From Planctomycetota bacterium (GTDB taxonomy: Bacteria; Planctomycetota; MHYJ01; JACPRB01): 42,633 bases of DNA. Positions 6,765-17,146 of this stretch are shown piece after piece (position 1 is the first letter of the stretch; every line of letters starts with the position of its first letter). The notes beneath the pieces are model-generated. The model ran no database searches. It was not told the origin of the DNA and saw only the letters and a program-made list of their open reading frames with translations. The stretch lies in assembly GCA_035574235.1 (NCBI GenBank), contig DATLZA010000143.1, positions 1 through 42,633 of the forward strand, written 5' to 3'. A program made the translations under genes and the position numbers.

Positions 6765-7766
6765 ATGGCCGGCCCGGGTCCCTACGAGCGCGACGCGAAA
6801 TTCGAGGACGCGCTCCGCCCCGCTTCTTTCGGCGAATTCATCGGGCAACGCAAGACCGTTCAGAACCTCCAGATCGCCATCAAGGCCGCCCGCAAGCGCA
6901 AAGAGGCCCTCGATCACGTCCTGTTCAGCGGCCTGCCCGGCCTCGGGAAGACCACCCTGGCGCGCCTGATCGCCTTCGAGATGAAGGCTCAGCTGCACAC
7001 GACGTCGGGCCCCGTCCTCAAGCGCCCCGGGGACCTCGTCGGCACGCTCACCAAGCTCCAGCAGGGGGACGTTCTTTTTATCGACGAGTGCCACCGGATG
7101 CTTCCGGACGTCGAAGAATTTCTCTATTCGGCGATGGAAGACTTCACGGTCTCGATCGCCATGGAGACGGGCCTGGCGGGCAAGACGATCACGCTTCCGC
7201 TCAAGAAGTTCACCCTCGTGGGAGCGACCACGCGCGAGGGCCTCCTCAGCGAACCGTTCCGGGCCCGGTTCGGGATCCTGGAGAAGCTGGAGTGGTACCC
7301 CGTCGAGGATCTGATCGAGATCCTCAAGCGTTCGGCGCGCCTTCTCGGGACCCAGATCGACGACGAAAGCGCCCGGCTCATCGCGGAGCGATCGCGCGGC
7401 ACGCCCCGGATCGCCAACCGATACCTGCGGCGGGTGCGGGACCTGGCTCAGGTGAAGTCCGGCAATCGCATCACCCGGCCGGTGGCCGAGGAGGCGCTGG
7501 CGATGCTGGGGGTGGACGAGGTCGGGCTGGAGGAGATGGACCGGCGGATCCTTCGGACCCTCGTGAGCCATCCCGGTCCCGTGGGGCTCAAGACGCTGGC
7601 GGTGGCGGTGGGGGAGCAGGAGGATACGATCGAGGAGGTCTACGAGCCCTACCTCATCCAGCAGAATTTTCTGGTCCGCACGGCGCGCGGCCGCAAAGCC
7701 ACGGAAAAGGCGCACCGTCATCTCAACCTGGAGGGGGCCCCCGAACCGCAGAAAAGGCTCTTCTGA
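6765..7766 (+). CDS. ruvB: Holliday junction branch-migration helicase RuvB
   Basis: 333 aa, full length. The hexameric AAA+ motor drives branch migration with RuvA during recombinational repair. Walker A GLPGLGKTT (56-64); Walker B LFIDECHR (104-111), where most RuvBs have DEIH; sensor GATTREGLLSEPFRARFG; C-terminal winged-helix domain ending in ARGRKATEKAHRHL. ruvA and ruvC are not adjacent, so the complex is assembled from scattered genes. It has its own promoter and no Shine-Dalgarno. It ends 15 nt from the convergent mlaD-like gene with no clear terminator between. Confidence 0.96.
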   Translation: MAGPGPYERDAKFEDALRPASFGEFIGQRKTVQNLQIAIKAARKRKEALDHVLFSGLPGLGKTTLARLIAFEMKAQLHTTSGPVLKRPGDLVGTLTKLQQGDVLFIDECHRMLPDVEEFLYSAMEDFTVSIAMETGLAGKTITLPLKKFTLVGATTREGLLSEPFRARFGILEKLEWYPVEDLIEILKRSARLLGTQIDDESARLIAERSRGTPRIANRYLRRVRDLAQVKSGNRITRPVAEEALAMLGVDEVGLEEMDRRILRTLVSHPGPVGLKTLAVAVGEQEDTIEEVYEPYLIQQNFLVRTARGRKATEKAHRHLNLEGAPEPQKRLF

Positions 7767-7781
7767 CCCGCGCCGCGGCGG

Positions 7782-9407
7782 CTATCGCGCCAGCCCAATG
7801 AGGCTCACCAGCGTGCGCAGGTCCTCGTCCGGCCACTCCAGCCCGAGCCCCACCAGGAACTCGGGATCTTCACCGATGCGGTTGACGCCGCCGTAGAGGC
7901 GCACCGTGCTCAGGAGAAGCTCCACCCAGCTCTCCTTGCGGGTCCACAGAGGGGTCTTCACGAAAAACCGAAGCACCGGACCGTCGATCCGCTCGTCGAT
8001 GTCCTCCTGATCCACGTCGTTGTAGGCGTCCCGCCCTTCGAAGACGAACTCGACGGGGTGGCGGAAGAGGAGCCAGTCGTCCCACGTGAATTCCACGCCG
8101 CCCCCGGGTTTGCCCTCGAGGAGACCCCCGCGCACCGCCAGCCGGCGGTCGAGGAACCAGGGGATCCGGTACGCGGCCTGGACGTCGGGCCGGATGATCG
8201 TGTCCGCGTCGCCGTCCTCGAGGAGGGCCTCGTAGACGACGTCTCCTTCGGGGTCGAGCGAGAGAAACGCCGCCCCGACGAAGAAATATTTGTCCTCGCT
8301 GGGCGTGATGCGGATGCCGAGCCGCGAGATCTGCATGTGGCTTTCGTCGTAGAACTTCGAGTCCGCGGCGACCTCGACGACCGACCGGGCGGCGCGGCCG
8401 AGCACGCGGTCCACGTCCCGCAGCGCCTGCCTGGCCTGCTCGTAGAGCTCGTCGTCCTGCAGGAGCTTGCCCACGGTGCCTTCGCCGTTCTCCAGGCGCT
8501 CCGTGATCGTCCGGAGCGATTCGCTCGACTTTTCGACGTTCTCGACCGTGCGCTTGAGCCGCTCGCCCATCTCCTTGTCGTGCACGAGCGTCCCGAGGGG
8601 GCCCTCGCCGGACTGGATGCGCGCGGTGATCGCCTCGATGTTCCGGCCGGCCTTTTCCACATGCTCCAGGGTCTTCTGGAGACGCTCCGTCATCGCCCGG
8701 TCGTGGAGGAGCGCCCCGAGGGGGCCTTCCCCCTTGCGGAGGGCTTCGGTCGCCTCCCGCAGGTTGGCCGTCGCCTGCGCCACGTTGTCGAGCGCGGCGT
8801 CGATGAATTCCGAGCTCAGCCGCTCCTGGAGCTTGTCCACGGCCTTTTCGATCGACTCGAGCGCGCCCACCGCCTTGCGATGAAGCTCGTCGGTGGCCAG
8901 GAGCTTGTGGACCGTGCCGGGGCCTTCCTTGATCGTCTGGGTGATTTCGCGGAGATTCCGGATGAGCTCGCGGACGTTCTCGCGGTTCTCATCGACGAGC
9001 GAGCCGATCTCCTCGAGGCCCAGGCGGGCCTCTCCCGTGAGGACCGTCCGCTCGTCCACCGGCACGCGGGGTTCCCGGGAGCCGCGCAGGATCGAAACGT
9101 AGCTTCCGCCCAGGACCGAGGAGGACTCCACCGCGATCCGGGCGTCGGAATAGAGCGTCAGAGGGCGGTCCAGGGTCATCGTGGCGACGACGCCGCGGTC
9201 CGGATGCAGCTCGAGATCCTCCACGCGCCCCATGCGGAGGCCTTCCACCCGGACGTCGTCCCCCTTGCGGAGCCCCTGGACGCGCTCGAAGTGTACCCGG
9301 AGCGCGTAGCGGCGGCCGAAGGGCAGCTCTCCCACGACGAGCGTCGCGAAGGCCAGGAGGATGAGCGCCGCCAGGAACAGGAAGCCGAGCCAGACGTTTC
9401 GGTTCAC
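7782..9407 (-). CDS. MlaD-like MCE protein with helical repeats and C-terminal beta domain
   Basis: 541 aa, far longer than E. coli MlaD (about 180). MCE proteins bind lipids and pass them between membranes. The GTG start at 9407 overlaps the ATPase stop (GTGA). One N-terminal membrane span (5-25), MCE domain at about 35-115, then a long helical region with four similar units of about 60 residues, each carrying GEGP/GEGT followed by a [LV][LV]-x-D-x-x motif. The last 170 or so residues alternate as beta strands (YFFVGAAFLSLDPEG, RRLAVRGGLLEGKPGGGVEF, LYGGVNRIG, FLVGLGLEWPDEDLRTLV) and resemble outer-membrane barrel strands. The inferred role is a bridge from inner to outer membrane. Confidence 0.85.
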   Translation of the reverse strand: MNRNVWLGFLFLAALILLAFATLVVGELPFGRRYALRVHFERVQGLRKGDDVRVEGLRMGRVEDLELHPDRGVVATMTLDRPLTLYSDARIAVESSSVLGGSYVSILRGSREPRVPVDERTVLTGEARLGLEEIGSLVDENRENVRELIRNLREITQTIKEGPGTVHKLLATDELHRKAVGALESIEKAVDKLQERLSSEFIDAALDNVAQATANLREATEALRKGEGPLGALLHDRAMTERLQKTLEHVEKAGRNIEAITARIQSGEGPLGTLVHDKEMGERLKRTVENVEKSSESLRTITERLENGEGTVGKLLQDDELYEQARQALRDVDRVLGRAARSVVEVAADSKFYDESHMQISRLGIRITPSEDKYFFVGAAFLSLDPEGDVVYEALLEDGDADTIIRPDVQAAYRIPWFLDRRLAVRGGLLEGKPGGGVEFTWDDWLLFRHPVEFVFEGRDAYNDVDQEDIDERIDGPVLRFFVKTPLWTRKESWVELLLSTVRLYGGVNRIGEDPEFLVGLGLEWPDEDLRTLVSLIGLAR

Positions 9408-10231
9408 GGGCGGCCCTCGGTCAGGGGTCCCTTGGAGAGACCGTCCACGAATTGGCGGACCACGGGATCGTCGCTGGATCGGAACTCCTCGGGGGGGCCG
9501 CATTTGGCGACCCGCCCGTTGAGGAGGAACGCGATCCGGTTGGAGACGCGGAAGGCGCTCGGCATGTCATGGGTCACGAGGACGGACGTGACGCCGAGCT
9601 TCTTCTGGAGATCCAGGATGAGATCGTTGATGACGGCGGAATTCACGGGGTCCAGGCCCGCCGTGGGCTCGTCGTAGAGGACGATCTCCGGATTGCGGAT
9701 GAGCGCCCGGGCGAGGCCCGCGCGTTTCTTCATGCCCCCGGAAAGCTCCGCGGGCATTTTGTCGGCGTGGTCCGCCAGGCCCACCAGGGCGAGCTTTTCC
9801 ATCACGCGCCGACGGACCTCCGCCTCGGGCAGGCGCTCGTGCTCGCGCAGGGGCAGCGCCACGTTCTCGAAGACGCTCATCGAGTTCAGAAGCGCCGCCC
9901 CCTGGAAACAGTACCCGATCTTCCTGCGCGCTTCCTCAAGGGCGCCGTTGGGGGAGCGGGCGATGTCCACGCCGTCGATCCGCACGGAGCCCCGGTCCGG
10001 CCGCAGAAGCCCCACGATGTGTTTCAGGGTGACGCTCTTGCCGGTCCCCGAGCCGCCGATGATGCAGAACGTTTCACCCCGTTCGACCGCGAACGTCAGG
10101 CCGTCGAGCACCCGGCGGCCGCCGAGCGTCTTGACCACGTCCTGGAACTCGATCGCGGGCGCGGCCAGAAGCGCGCGGGCGCTCACCGGCGCGGGGTGGG
10201 GGACCCGGGACGCTTCGTCGAGATTCACCAC
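9404..10231 (-). CDS. MlaF-type ABC transporter ATPase
   Basis: 275 aa. It powers the MlaE/MlaD lipid transporter. Walker A IGGSGTGKS (58-66), Q-loop YCFQGAALLNSM, signature ELSGGMKKRAGLARAL, Walker B VLYDEPTAGLDP and switch VTHDM. The GTG start at 10231 overlaps the end of the mlaE-like gene by 7 nt; the next codon is also GTG, so the exact start may be one residue later. The N-terminal 25 residues are an extra Pro/Ala-rich stretch. Family assignment within the Mkl/MlaF branch is firm. Confidence 0.92.
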   Translation of the reverse strand: MVNLDEASRVPHPAPVSARALLAAPAIEFQDVVKTLGGRRVLDGLTFAVERGETFCIIGGSGTGKSVTLKHIVGLLRPDRGSVRIDGVDIARSPNGALEEARRKIGYCFQGAALLNSMSVFENVALPLREHERLPEAEVRRRVMEKLALVGLADHADKMPAELSGGMKKRAGLARALIRNPEIVLYDEPTAGLDPVNSAVINDLILDLQKKLGVTSVLVTHDMPSAFRVSNRIAFLLNGRVAKCGPPEEFRSSDDPVVRQFVDGLSKGPLTEGRP

Positions 10232-11007
10232 TCTAGTTTATACAGGATCCACGTGAGGAAATAATTGAAGGCCAGCACGCAGATGAAGCCGATGACCACC
10301 GCGCGCAGGGTCGCCCGGCCCACCCCCTCGGCCCCGTGCTCGGCGCGCAGGCCCTGGCCGGCGGCCACGATCGCGATCGTCGTCCCGAAGACGAGCGCCT
10401 TGAGCAGACCGCCGTAGACGTCCTTGAGCTCCAGAACGTCGCGCGCGTTCTTGAAGAAGATCGAAAGATCCACCTGGAAGGTGGCCTTGGCCATGAGCGC
10501 TCCGCCGAGGATGCCGATCGCGTCGGCGTAGATCGTCAGAACCACCGCGGCCAGAGCCAGGGCCAGAAGCCTCGGCATGACGAGGTAGTAGACGGGGTCG
10601 ATCGACATGACCTCGAGCGCGTCGACCTCCTCGGACACCTTCATCGTGCCGATTTCGGCGGCGAACGTGGAGCCCACCAGGCCCGCCAGGGCGATCGCGG
10701 TGAACACGGGGCCCATCTCGCGGCACATGGCGGCGGCGACGATGTAGCCCAGGGTGCTTTCCTGCCCGAACCGCTGCAGCTGGTTGCCCGTCTGGAGGGC
10801 CAGCGTCATTCCGGTAAAGAGCGCCACGATGAAGACGACCGGGAGGCTTCCGAACGCACAGCGGGCGAGCTGCTGGAGGATCTCCCGGCGCTTGCGGCCC
10901 ACCTGGGTGAGCCGGAGCGTCGCGCGGAAGAGGAGATCCAGCGTGTAGCCCGCCCCGGCGCAGGTCTCCTCGAACCAGTGCTGGGCCTTGGCGATCGCGG
11001 CCGTCAT
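10225..11007 (-). CDS. MlaE-type ABC transporter permease
   Basis: 260 aa, the normal size, with about five or six membrane segments. It is the inner-membrane subunit of the lipid transporter. Family features: FTGMTLALQTG, REMGPVFTAIALAGLVGSTFAAEIGTMKVSEEVDAL (the diagnostic MlaE loop) and a C-terminal LAFNYFLTWILY. Its ATG overlaps the nadD stop by 4 nt and its stop overlaps the ATPase start, so nadD, permease, ATPase and MCE protein form one coupled operon. Confidence 0.92.
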   Translation of the reverse strand: MTAAIAKAQHWFEETCAGAGYTLDLLFRATLRLTQVGRKRREILQQLARCAFGSLPVVFIVALFTGMTLALQTGNQLQRFGQESTLGYIVAAAMCREMGPVFTAIALAGLVGSTFAAEIGTMKVSEEVDALEVMSIDPVYYLVMPRLLALALAAVVLTIYADAIGILGGALMAKATFQVDLSIFFKNARDVLELKDVYGGLLKALVFGTTIAIVAAGQGLRAEHGAEGVGRATLRAVVIGFICVLAFNYFLTWILYKLEW

Positions 11008-11582
11008 CGGCGATACAGTCCCCTGCGGCGGATGTACCGCTCCACGGCGTCCGGCACGAGGTAACGGATGGACAGGCCCCGCCGGACCCGGTCCCGGATC
11101 TCGGTCCCCGAGATCTCCAGGAGCGGCACTTCTACTATATCCTTTTTCGGCAATCCCGGGACCGTTCCGTGCCCCGGACGCGCGGCCACCGCGGGCCGGG
11201 CCAGCCGGACCACTTCCGCGGCCTCCTTCCAGCGCGGCAGGAGACGGGCCGCGTCGGCCCCGAGGATCAGCCGGTAGTCGGCCGGCCGGCGCCGGTGAAG
11301 CTCACGCAGGGTATCCACCGTGTACGACAGTCCGCCCCGTCGGAGTTCCAGGTCGCACGCTTCGAAGAGCGGGTTGCCCCGGATCGCCCGCCGCAGCATC
11401 TCCCAGCGATCCCGCGCGGGGGCCAGCGCGCCGGGATCCTTGAGCGGCGCGACGGCGGCCGGGATGAGCAGCACCCGCTCGAGGTCCAGGGCTTCCGCCA
11501 CCCGTGTGGCCACGATGAGATGCCCGTGGTGGATCGGATTGAAACTCCCTCCCAAGATCCCCAGCCGAGGTCGGCGCGGCAT
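11004..11582 (-). CDS. nadD: Nicotinate-nucleotide adenylyltransferase
   Basis: 192 aa. It transfers AMP from ATP to nicotinate mononucleotide in NAD synthesis. Nucleotidyltransferase motif [11 protein letters not shown] (10-20) and the C-terminal [13 protein letters not shown], where most homologues read IS[ST]T-x-IR. The start has GAGGAGGACC upstream. It is the first gene of the operon and couples to the Mla permease through a 4-nt overlap, an unusual partner; elsewhere nadD is often next to rsfS or proBA. Confidence 0.95.
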   Translation of the reverse strand: MPRRPRLGILGGSFNPIHHGHLIVATRVAEALDLERVLLIPAAVAPLKDPGALAPARDRWEMLRRAIRGNPLFEACDLELRRGGLSYTVDTLRELHRRRPADYRLILGADAARLLPRWKEAAEVVRLARPAVAARPGHGTVPGLPKKDIVEVPLLEISGTEIRDRVRRGLSIRYLVPDAVERYIRRRGLYRR

Positions 11583-11687
11583 GGTCCTCCTCGTTCAGGA
11601 AGCCGAACCGCGTCCTCCGGATGGGGATTCGCCCGCGGTTCGGTTCCTTGAAGGTCCGGAGGCCCTTATATCCTTCCGGAGGCGGCC

Positions 11688-11717
11688 TTGCAAAGGCTTT
11701 GCGGCCTGTGCTATAGT
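11688..11717 (+). promoter_or_regulatory. Promoter of the meaB-mutase operon, leaderless type
   Basis: TTGCAA at 11688-11693 and TATAGT at 11712-11717, spacer 18 nt (17 if the -10 is read as CTATAG). The -10 ends 8 nt before the meaB ATG and there is no Shine-Dalgarno. Confidence 0.6.
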
Positions 11718-11725
11718 GCGGTCGC

Positions 11726-12654
11726 ATGCCGCTGGCGGACGAGGTGCTCCGGGGCGATTCCCTGGCGGTGAGCAAGGCCATTTCCCTCGTCGAAAACGGC
11801 GCCCCCGAGGGGCGCGCTCTGCTGGACGCGATCGCCCCCCGGGTGGGCCGGGCGCTGCGCGTCGGGGTGACCGGACCTCCGGGCGTCGGGAAATCCACCA
11901 CGCTGGACGAGCTTTCCGCCGCCTACCGCGCCCGGGGCGAGAAGGTCGGCATCCTCGCCGTGGACCCCACGAGCCCCTTCACGGGCGGCGCCCTCCTCGG
12001 GGACCGGGTCCGCATGGCCAAGGCGTCCGCCGGCGGGGACGTCTTCGTCCGCTCGATGGCCACCCGCGGGGCCGGAGGAGGGCTCGCCCGGGCCACCCAG
12101 GACGCCGCCGACATCCTCGACGCCGCCGGCTGCACGATCGTTCTCATCGAGACGGTGGGCGTGGGCCAGTCGGAGATCGAGGTCTCCCGCGCGGCGGACG
12201 TCGTGGTGGTGCTTCTGTCGCCGGAGTCGGGCGACGGCATCCAGGCCCTGAAATCCGGCCTTCTGGAGATTGCGGATCTTCTCGTCGTCAACAAGGCGGA
12301 CCGTCCGGGGGCGGAGCGGCTGCAGCAGGATCTTCGGTCGGCGTTCGAGCTGGGGCTGCGGCCCCGCCGGGAGGTGCCGATCCTTCTGGCCGAGGCCGCG
12401 CGCGGCCGGGGCATCGGGGAGCTCGTGGCCGCGATCGACGCGTTCGTCGCGGCGCGGCGCGCGGACGGCGGCTTCGAGGAGCGGCGCCGCCGGAACATGG
12501 AGACGCGCATCCGGCAGATCGCGGAGTTCCTCGTGCAGCGGAGCCTCTGGGACGGCGGCGGGGCCCGGCGGCTGGAGGAGGGCGCCCGCGAGGTCCTGGC
12601 GCGCCGGCGCTCGCCCTACCAGGCCGCCCAGGAGCTTCTCCAGGAGGCTCTGCG

Positions 12655-12658
<4 letters not shown>
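11726..12658 (+). CDS. meaB: MeaB/ArgK-family GTPase, chaperone of the B12 mutase
   Basis: 310 aa. A G-protein that gates delivery of adenosylcobalamin to the mutase and protects it from inactivation. Walker [10 protein letters not shown] (49-57), the family stretch [17 protein letters not shown], switch ETVGVGQSE and the base-recognition motif NKAD. First gene of the operon; its stop overlaps the mutase start (ATGA), giving a fixed ratio of chaperone to enzyme. Because the mutase looks like an isobutyryl-CoA mutase, this protein would serve that enzyme. Confidence 0.93.
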
Positions 12659-14265
<1,607 letters not shown>

Positions 14266-14274
14266 GGAGGTCGG

Positions 14275-14706
14275 ATGCCGGACGGGGAGCGCAGGTATCG
14301 GGTCATCGTCGCCAAACCGGGCCTGGACGGGCACGACCGGGGGGCCAAGGTGGTGGCCGCGGCGCTGCGGGACGCGGGCTTCGAGGTGATTTACACGGGC
14401 CTCCACCAGACTCCCGAGGCGATCGTGAACGCCGCGCTTCAGGAGGACGCCGATGCGGTGTGTGTCTCGATCCTCTCGGGCGCGCACATGACGGTCTTTC
14501 CGGAGATTCTTTCCCTCATGCGGGCCAAGGGGCTGCACGACGTGCTTTTGTGCGGGGGCGGGATCATTCCGCCGGAGGACGCCGAAGAGCTTCAGAAGAT
14601 GGGGGTGGGGCGCCTTTTCGGTCCCGGCACGGACACGCGGGAGATCGTTCAGTATCTTCGGGAGGAGATCGGCCGGCGCCGCCCCCAGGCGGCTCGGAGG
14701 GGATAA
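14275..14706 (+). CDS. icmB: B12-binding small subunit of the acyl-CoA mutase
   Basis: 143 aa, the size of a free cobalamin domain. It holds adenosylcobalamin in base-off form. Motifs: DGHDRG (18-23) with His20 as cobalt ligand, SIL (65-67) and GGG (94-96), the usual DxHxxG-SxL-GG set. The start follows a GGGAGG site. Together with the large subunit it forms a two-chain mutase like Streptomyces IcmA/IcmB rather than a single-chain methylmalonyl-CoA mutase. Confidence 0.9.
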   Translation: MPDGERRYRVIVAKPGLDGHDRGAKVVAAALRDAGFEVIYTGLHQTPEAIVNAALQEDADAVCVSILSGAHMTVFPEILSLMRAKGLHDVLLCGGGIIPPEDAEELQKMGVGRLFGPGTDTREIVQYLREEIGRRRPQAARRG

Positions 14707-14733
14707 GGCGGCGTCGCCCGCACCGGCGGTTCG

Positions 14734-14762
14734 TTGCCGCGCGGCGCGGCGAGGAGTAGACT
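14734..14762 (+). promoter_or_regulatory. Promoter of the mcc (leucine) operon, leaderless type
   Basis: TTGCCG at 14734-14739 and TAGACT at 14757-14762, spacer 17 nt. The -10 ends 6 nt before the GTG start of the next gene. Confidence 0.5.
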
Positions 14763-14767
14763 ACTCC
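14753..14767. repeat. Perfect 15-bp palindrome over the -10 box, candidate operator
   Basis: GGAGTAG, A, CTACTCC. It contains the whole TAGACT -10 and ends one base before the GTG. A repressor bound here would block polymerase. As RNA it could also fold as a 6-bp hairpin. Confidence 0.45.
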
Positions 14768-14768
14768 C

Positions 14769-16376
14769 GTGGACATCCTGCGCTCCCGCGTGGACCGCAC
14801 GTCCCCCGAGTTCCAGGCCAACGAACGCCACCATCGCGCCCTCGCCCGGCGGCTGCGCGAGCGCCTGGCCCAGGTCCGCCGCGGGGGACCCGAGGCCGCC
14901 GTGGCGGTCCACCGCAAGCGCGGAAAGCTCCTGCCCCGCGAGCGGATCGAACGGCTGCTCGACCCCGGGACGCCGTTTCTGGAACTTTCCCCCCTGGCCG
15001 CCTGGGACCGGCACGGGAACGAAGTGCCTTCGGCGGGCCTCGTCACCGGCGTCGGCCGTGTCGCGGGCCGCGAGTGCATGATGGTGGCCAACGACGCGAC
15101 CGTCAAGGGCGGCACCTATTTCCCCGAGACGATCCGCAAGCACCTGCGGGCCCAGGAAATCGCCCTCGAAAACCGCCTGCCGTGCATCTACCTTGTGGAC
15201 TCCGGAGGCGTGTTCCTTCCGCTCCAGGCGGAGGTCTTTCCCGACCGGGACCACTTCGGGCGCATCTTCTACCACCAGGCGCTCCTTTCGGCGCGCGGAG
15301 TCCCCCAGATCTCCGTGGTGCTCGGGATGTGCACCGCGGGCGGGGCCTATGTGCCCGCCATGTCCGACGAGAACATCATCGTCCGCGGCGCGGGCACGAT
15401 CTACCTGGGCGGGCCGCCTCTCGTGAAGGCCGCCACCGGCGAGGACGTCACGGCCGAGGAACTCGGCGGCGGCGAGATGCACGCCCGCGTGTCGGGCGTC
15501 TGCGACCACCTGGCCGAGGACGAGGAAGACGCCCTGCGCCGGTGCCGCGCGATCGTGGCCGGACTGAACACGGTCAAGCGCGTCGAGCTCGATCTGGCGC
15601 CTCCCGAAGAGCCCCTCTATCCGGCCGAGGAGATCTACGGGATCCTGCCGTCCGATCTGCGCCACCCGTTCGACGTGCGCGAGGTGCTCGCGCGCCTGGT
15701 GGACGGCAGCCGCTTCCGCGAATTCAAGGAGAACTACGGCTCCACGCTGGTCTGCGGATTCGCCCGCTGGTGGGGATACCCCGTGGGGATCCTGGCCAAT
15801 AACGGCGTCCTCTTCAGCGAGAGCGCTCTCAAGGGGACCCACTTCATCGAGCTGTGCGACCAGCGGCGGATTCCTCTCCTCTTCTTCCAGAACATCACGG
15901 GATTCATGGTCGGAAAGCGCTACGAGCAGGGGGGAATCGCCAAGGACGGCGCCAAGATGGTGCAGGCCGTCGCCACGGCGGGCGTTCCCAAGATCACGGT
16001 CATCATCGGCGCCTCGCACGGGGCGGGCAATTACGCCATGTGCGGCCGGGCGTACGGCCCGCGGTTTCTCTTCACCTGGCCGAACTCGCGCGTCTCCGTC
16101 ATGGGCGCCGAGCAGGCTGCCCGCGTGCTCGTGCAGGTCAAGCGCGACCAGTTCGCCCGGGAGGGAAAGACGCTCTCCGAAGACGAAGCCCGCGCGATCG
16201 CCGATCCGGTGCTGGCCCAGTACGAGCGCGAAGGGGATCCGTACTACGGGACGGCGCGGCTGTGGGACGACGGCCTTCTGGATCCCGCCGAGACCCGCCG
16301 CGCGGTGGCGCTGGCGCTTTCCGCCTGTCTGAACGCTCCGGTGGAGCCGGGGCGGGCCCCCGTGTTCCGGATGTGA
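14769..16376 (+). CDS. mccB: Methylcrotonoyl-CoA carboxylase, carboxyltransferase (beta) subunit
   Basis: 535 aa, full length. It moves CO2 from biotin to 3-methylcrotonyl-CoA in leucine breakdown. MCC-type rather than propionyl-type motifs: [68 protein letters not shown], and [21 protein letters not shown] in the C-terminal half. The start is GTG (MDILRSRV); the purine run GAGGAG lies 12 nt away, too far for a good Shine-Dalgarno, while a -10 box lies 6 nt away. It heads a tight operon and is followed 2 nt later by the hydratase. Geranoyl-CoA carboxylase is the main alternative, but the neighbours favour leucine. Confidence 0.92.
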   Translation: MDILRSRVDRTSPEFQANERHHRALARRLRERLAQVRRGGPEAAVAVHRKRGKLLPRERIERLLDPGTPFLELSPLAAWDRHGNEVPSAGLVTGVGRVAGRECMMVANDATVKGGTYFPETIRKHLRAQEIALENRLPCIYLVDSGGVFLPLQAEVFPDRDHFGRIFYHQALLSARGVPQISVVLGMCTAGGAYVPAMSDENIIVRGAGTIYLGGPPLVKAATGEDVTAEELGGGEMHARVSGVCDHLAEDEEDALRRCRAIVAGLNTVKRVELDLAPPEEPLYPAEEIYGILPSDLRHPFDVREVLARLVDGSRFREFKENYGSTLVCGFARWWGYPVGILANNGVLFSESALKGTHFIELCDQRRIPLLFFQNITGFMVGKRYEQGGIAKDGAKMVQAVATAGVPKITVIIGASHGAGNYAMCGRAYGPRFLFTWPNSRVSVMGAEQAARVLVQVKRDQFAREGKTLSEDEARAIADPVLAQYEREGDPYYGTARLWDDGLLDPAETRRAVALALSACLNAPVEPGRAPVFRM

Positions 16377-16378
16377 CG

Positions 16379-17146
16379 ATGAAGACGGTCGCCGTCGAGA
16401 TTCGGGATTCCGTGGCGCGCCTGACGCTGCGCCGCCCGGACGCCCGCAACGCCCTGGACGAGGTCATGATCGCGGAGCTGGCCCGAGCGTTCGGGGAGCT
16501 TCCTTCCTCCATCCGCGCCGTGGTGCTTTCGGGGGAGGGGCCGGCCTTCTGCGCGGGGGCGGACGCCGCGTGGATGAAAAAGAGCCGGTCGTACACGGAG
16601 GAGGAGAACGTCCGCGACGCCTCGACCCTGGCCGCGATGCTGCGCGCGGTGGACGAGTGCCCGTGTCCCGTTGTCGCCCGCGTGCACGGAGCCGCCCTGG
16701 GGGGCGGAAGCGGCCTCGTCGCCGCCTGCGATGTGGCGGTGGCCGCCGAGGGGACGGTTTTCGGATTCACGGAGGTTCGGTTGGGGCTCATCCCGGCGGT
16801 CATCTCCACGTTCGTTCTTCCCAAGATCGGACTGAGCGCGGCGCGGCGGTATTTCCTGACCGGCGAGCGTTTCGGGGCGCGCGAGGCCCGTGAGATGGGG
16901 CTCGTCCATGAGGTGGCCGATCCGGCCGCGCTGGACGCCCGCGTGGACGCGCTGGTCGCCGAGATCCTTCAGGCGGGTCCGGAGGCGGTGGCCGCCGCCA
17001 AGCGCCTTCTCCGGGAGGCGCCCGCGCTCCCGCGCGACCGGGCGATCGAGCATACGGTGCGGCTCATCGCCCGGCTGCGGGCGGGGGCGGAGGCGCAGGA
17101 GGGGCTGACGGCGTTCCTGGAGAAGCGCAAGCCCCGCTGGGTATGA
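16379..17146 (+). CDS. Methylglutaconyl-CoA hydratase (enoyl-CoA hydratase family)
   Basis: 255 aa. It hydrates 3-methylglutaconyl-CoA to HMG-CoA. Crotonase fold: GPAFCAGADAAWMKK (oxyanion hole), then HGAALGGGSGLVAACDVAVA, and FGFTEVRLGLIPAVIST with the catalytic Glu region typical of the LiuC/AUH branch. ATG at 16379 follows the mccB stop; the reading frame stays open further upstream but that part overlaps mccB. Its stop overlaps the biotin carboxylase start (ATGA). The position between the carboxylase genes supports the specific role. Confidence 0.88.
   Translation: MKTVAVEIRDSVARLTLRRPDARNALDEVMIAELARAFGELPSSIRAVVLSGEGPAFCAGADAAWMKKSRSYTEEENVRDASTLAAMLRAVDECPCPVVARVHGAALGGGSGLVAACDVAVAAEGTVFGFTEVRLGLIPAVISTFVLPKIGLSAARRYFLTGERFGAREAREMGLVHEVADPAALDARVDALVAEILQAGPEAVAAAKRLLREAPALPRDRAIEHTVRLIARLRAGAEAQEGLTAFLEKRKPRWV

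Noticed and set aside
11320-12654. Long N-terminal extension of the mutase frame upstream of 12655
   Set aside because: It lies over nadD and meaB in other frames and has shadow-type Arg/Gly/Pro composition. The true start is the ATG coupled to the meaB stop.
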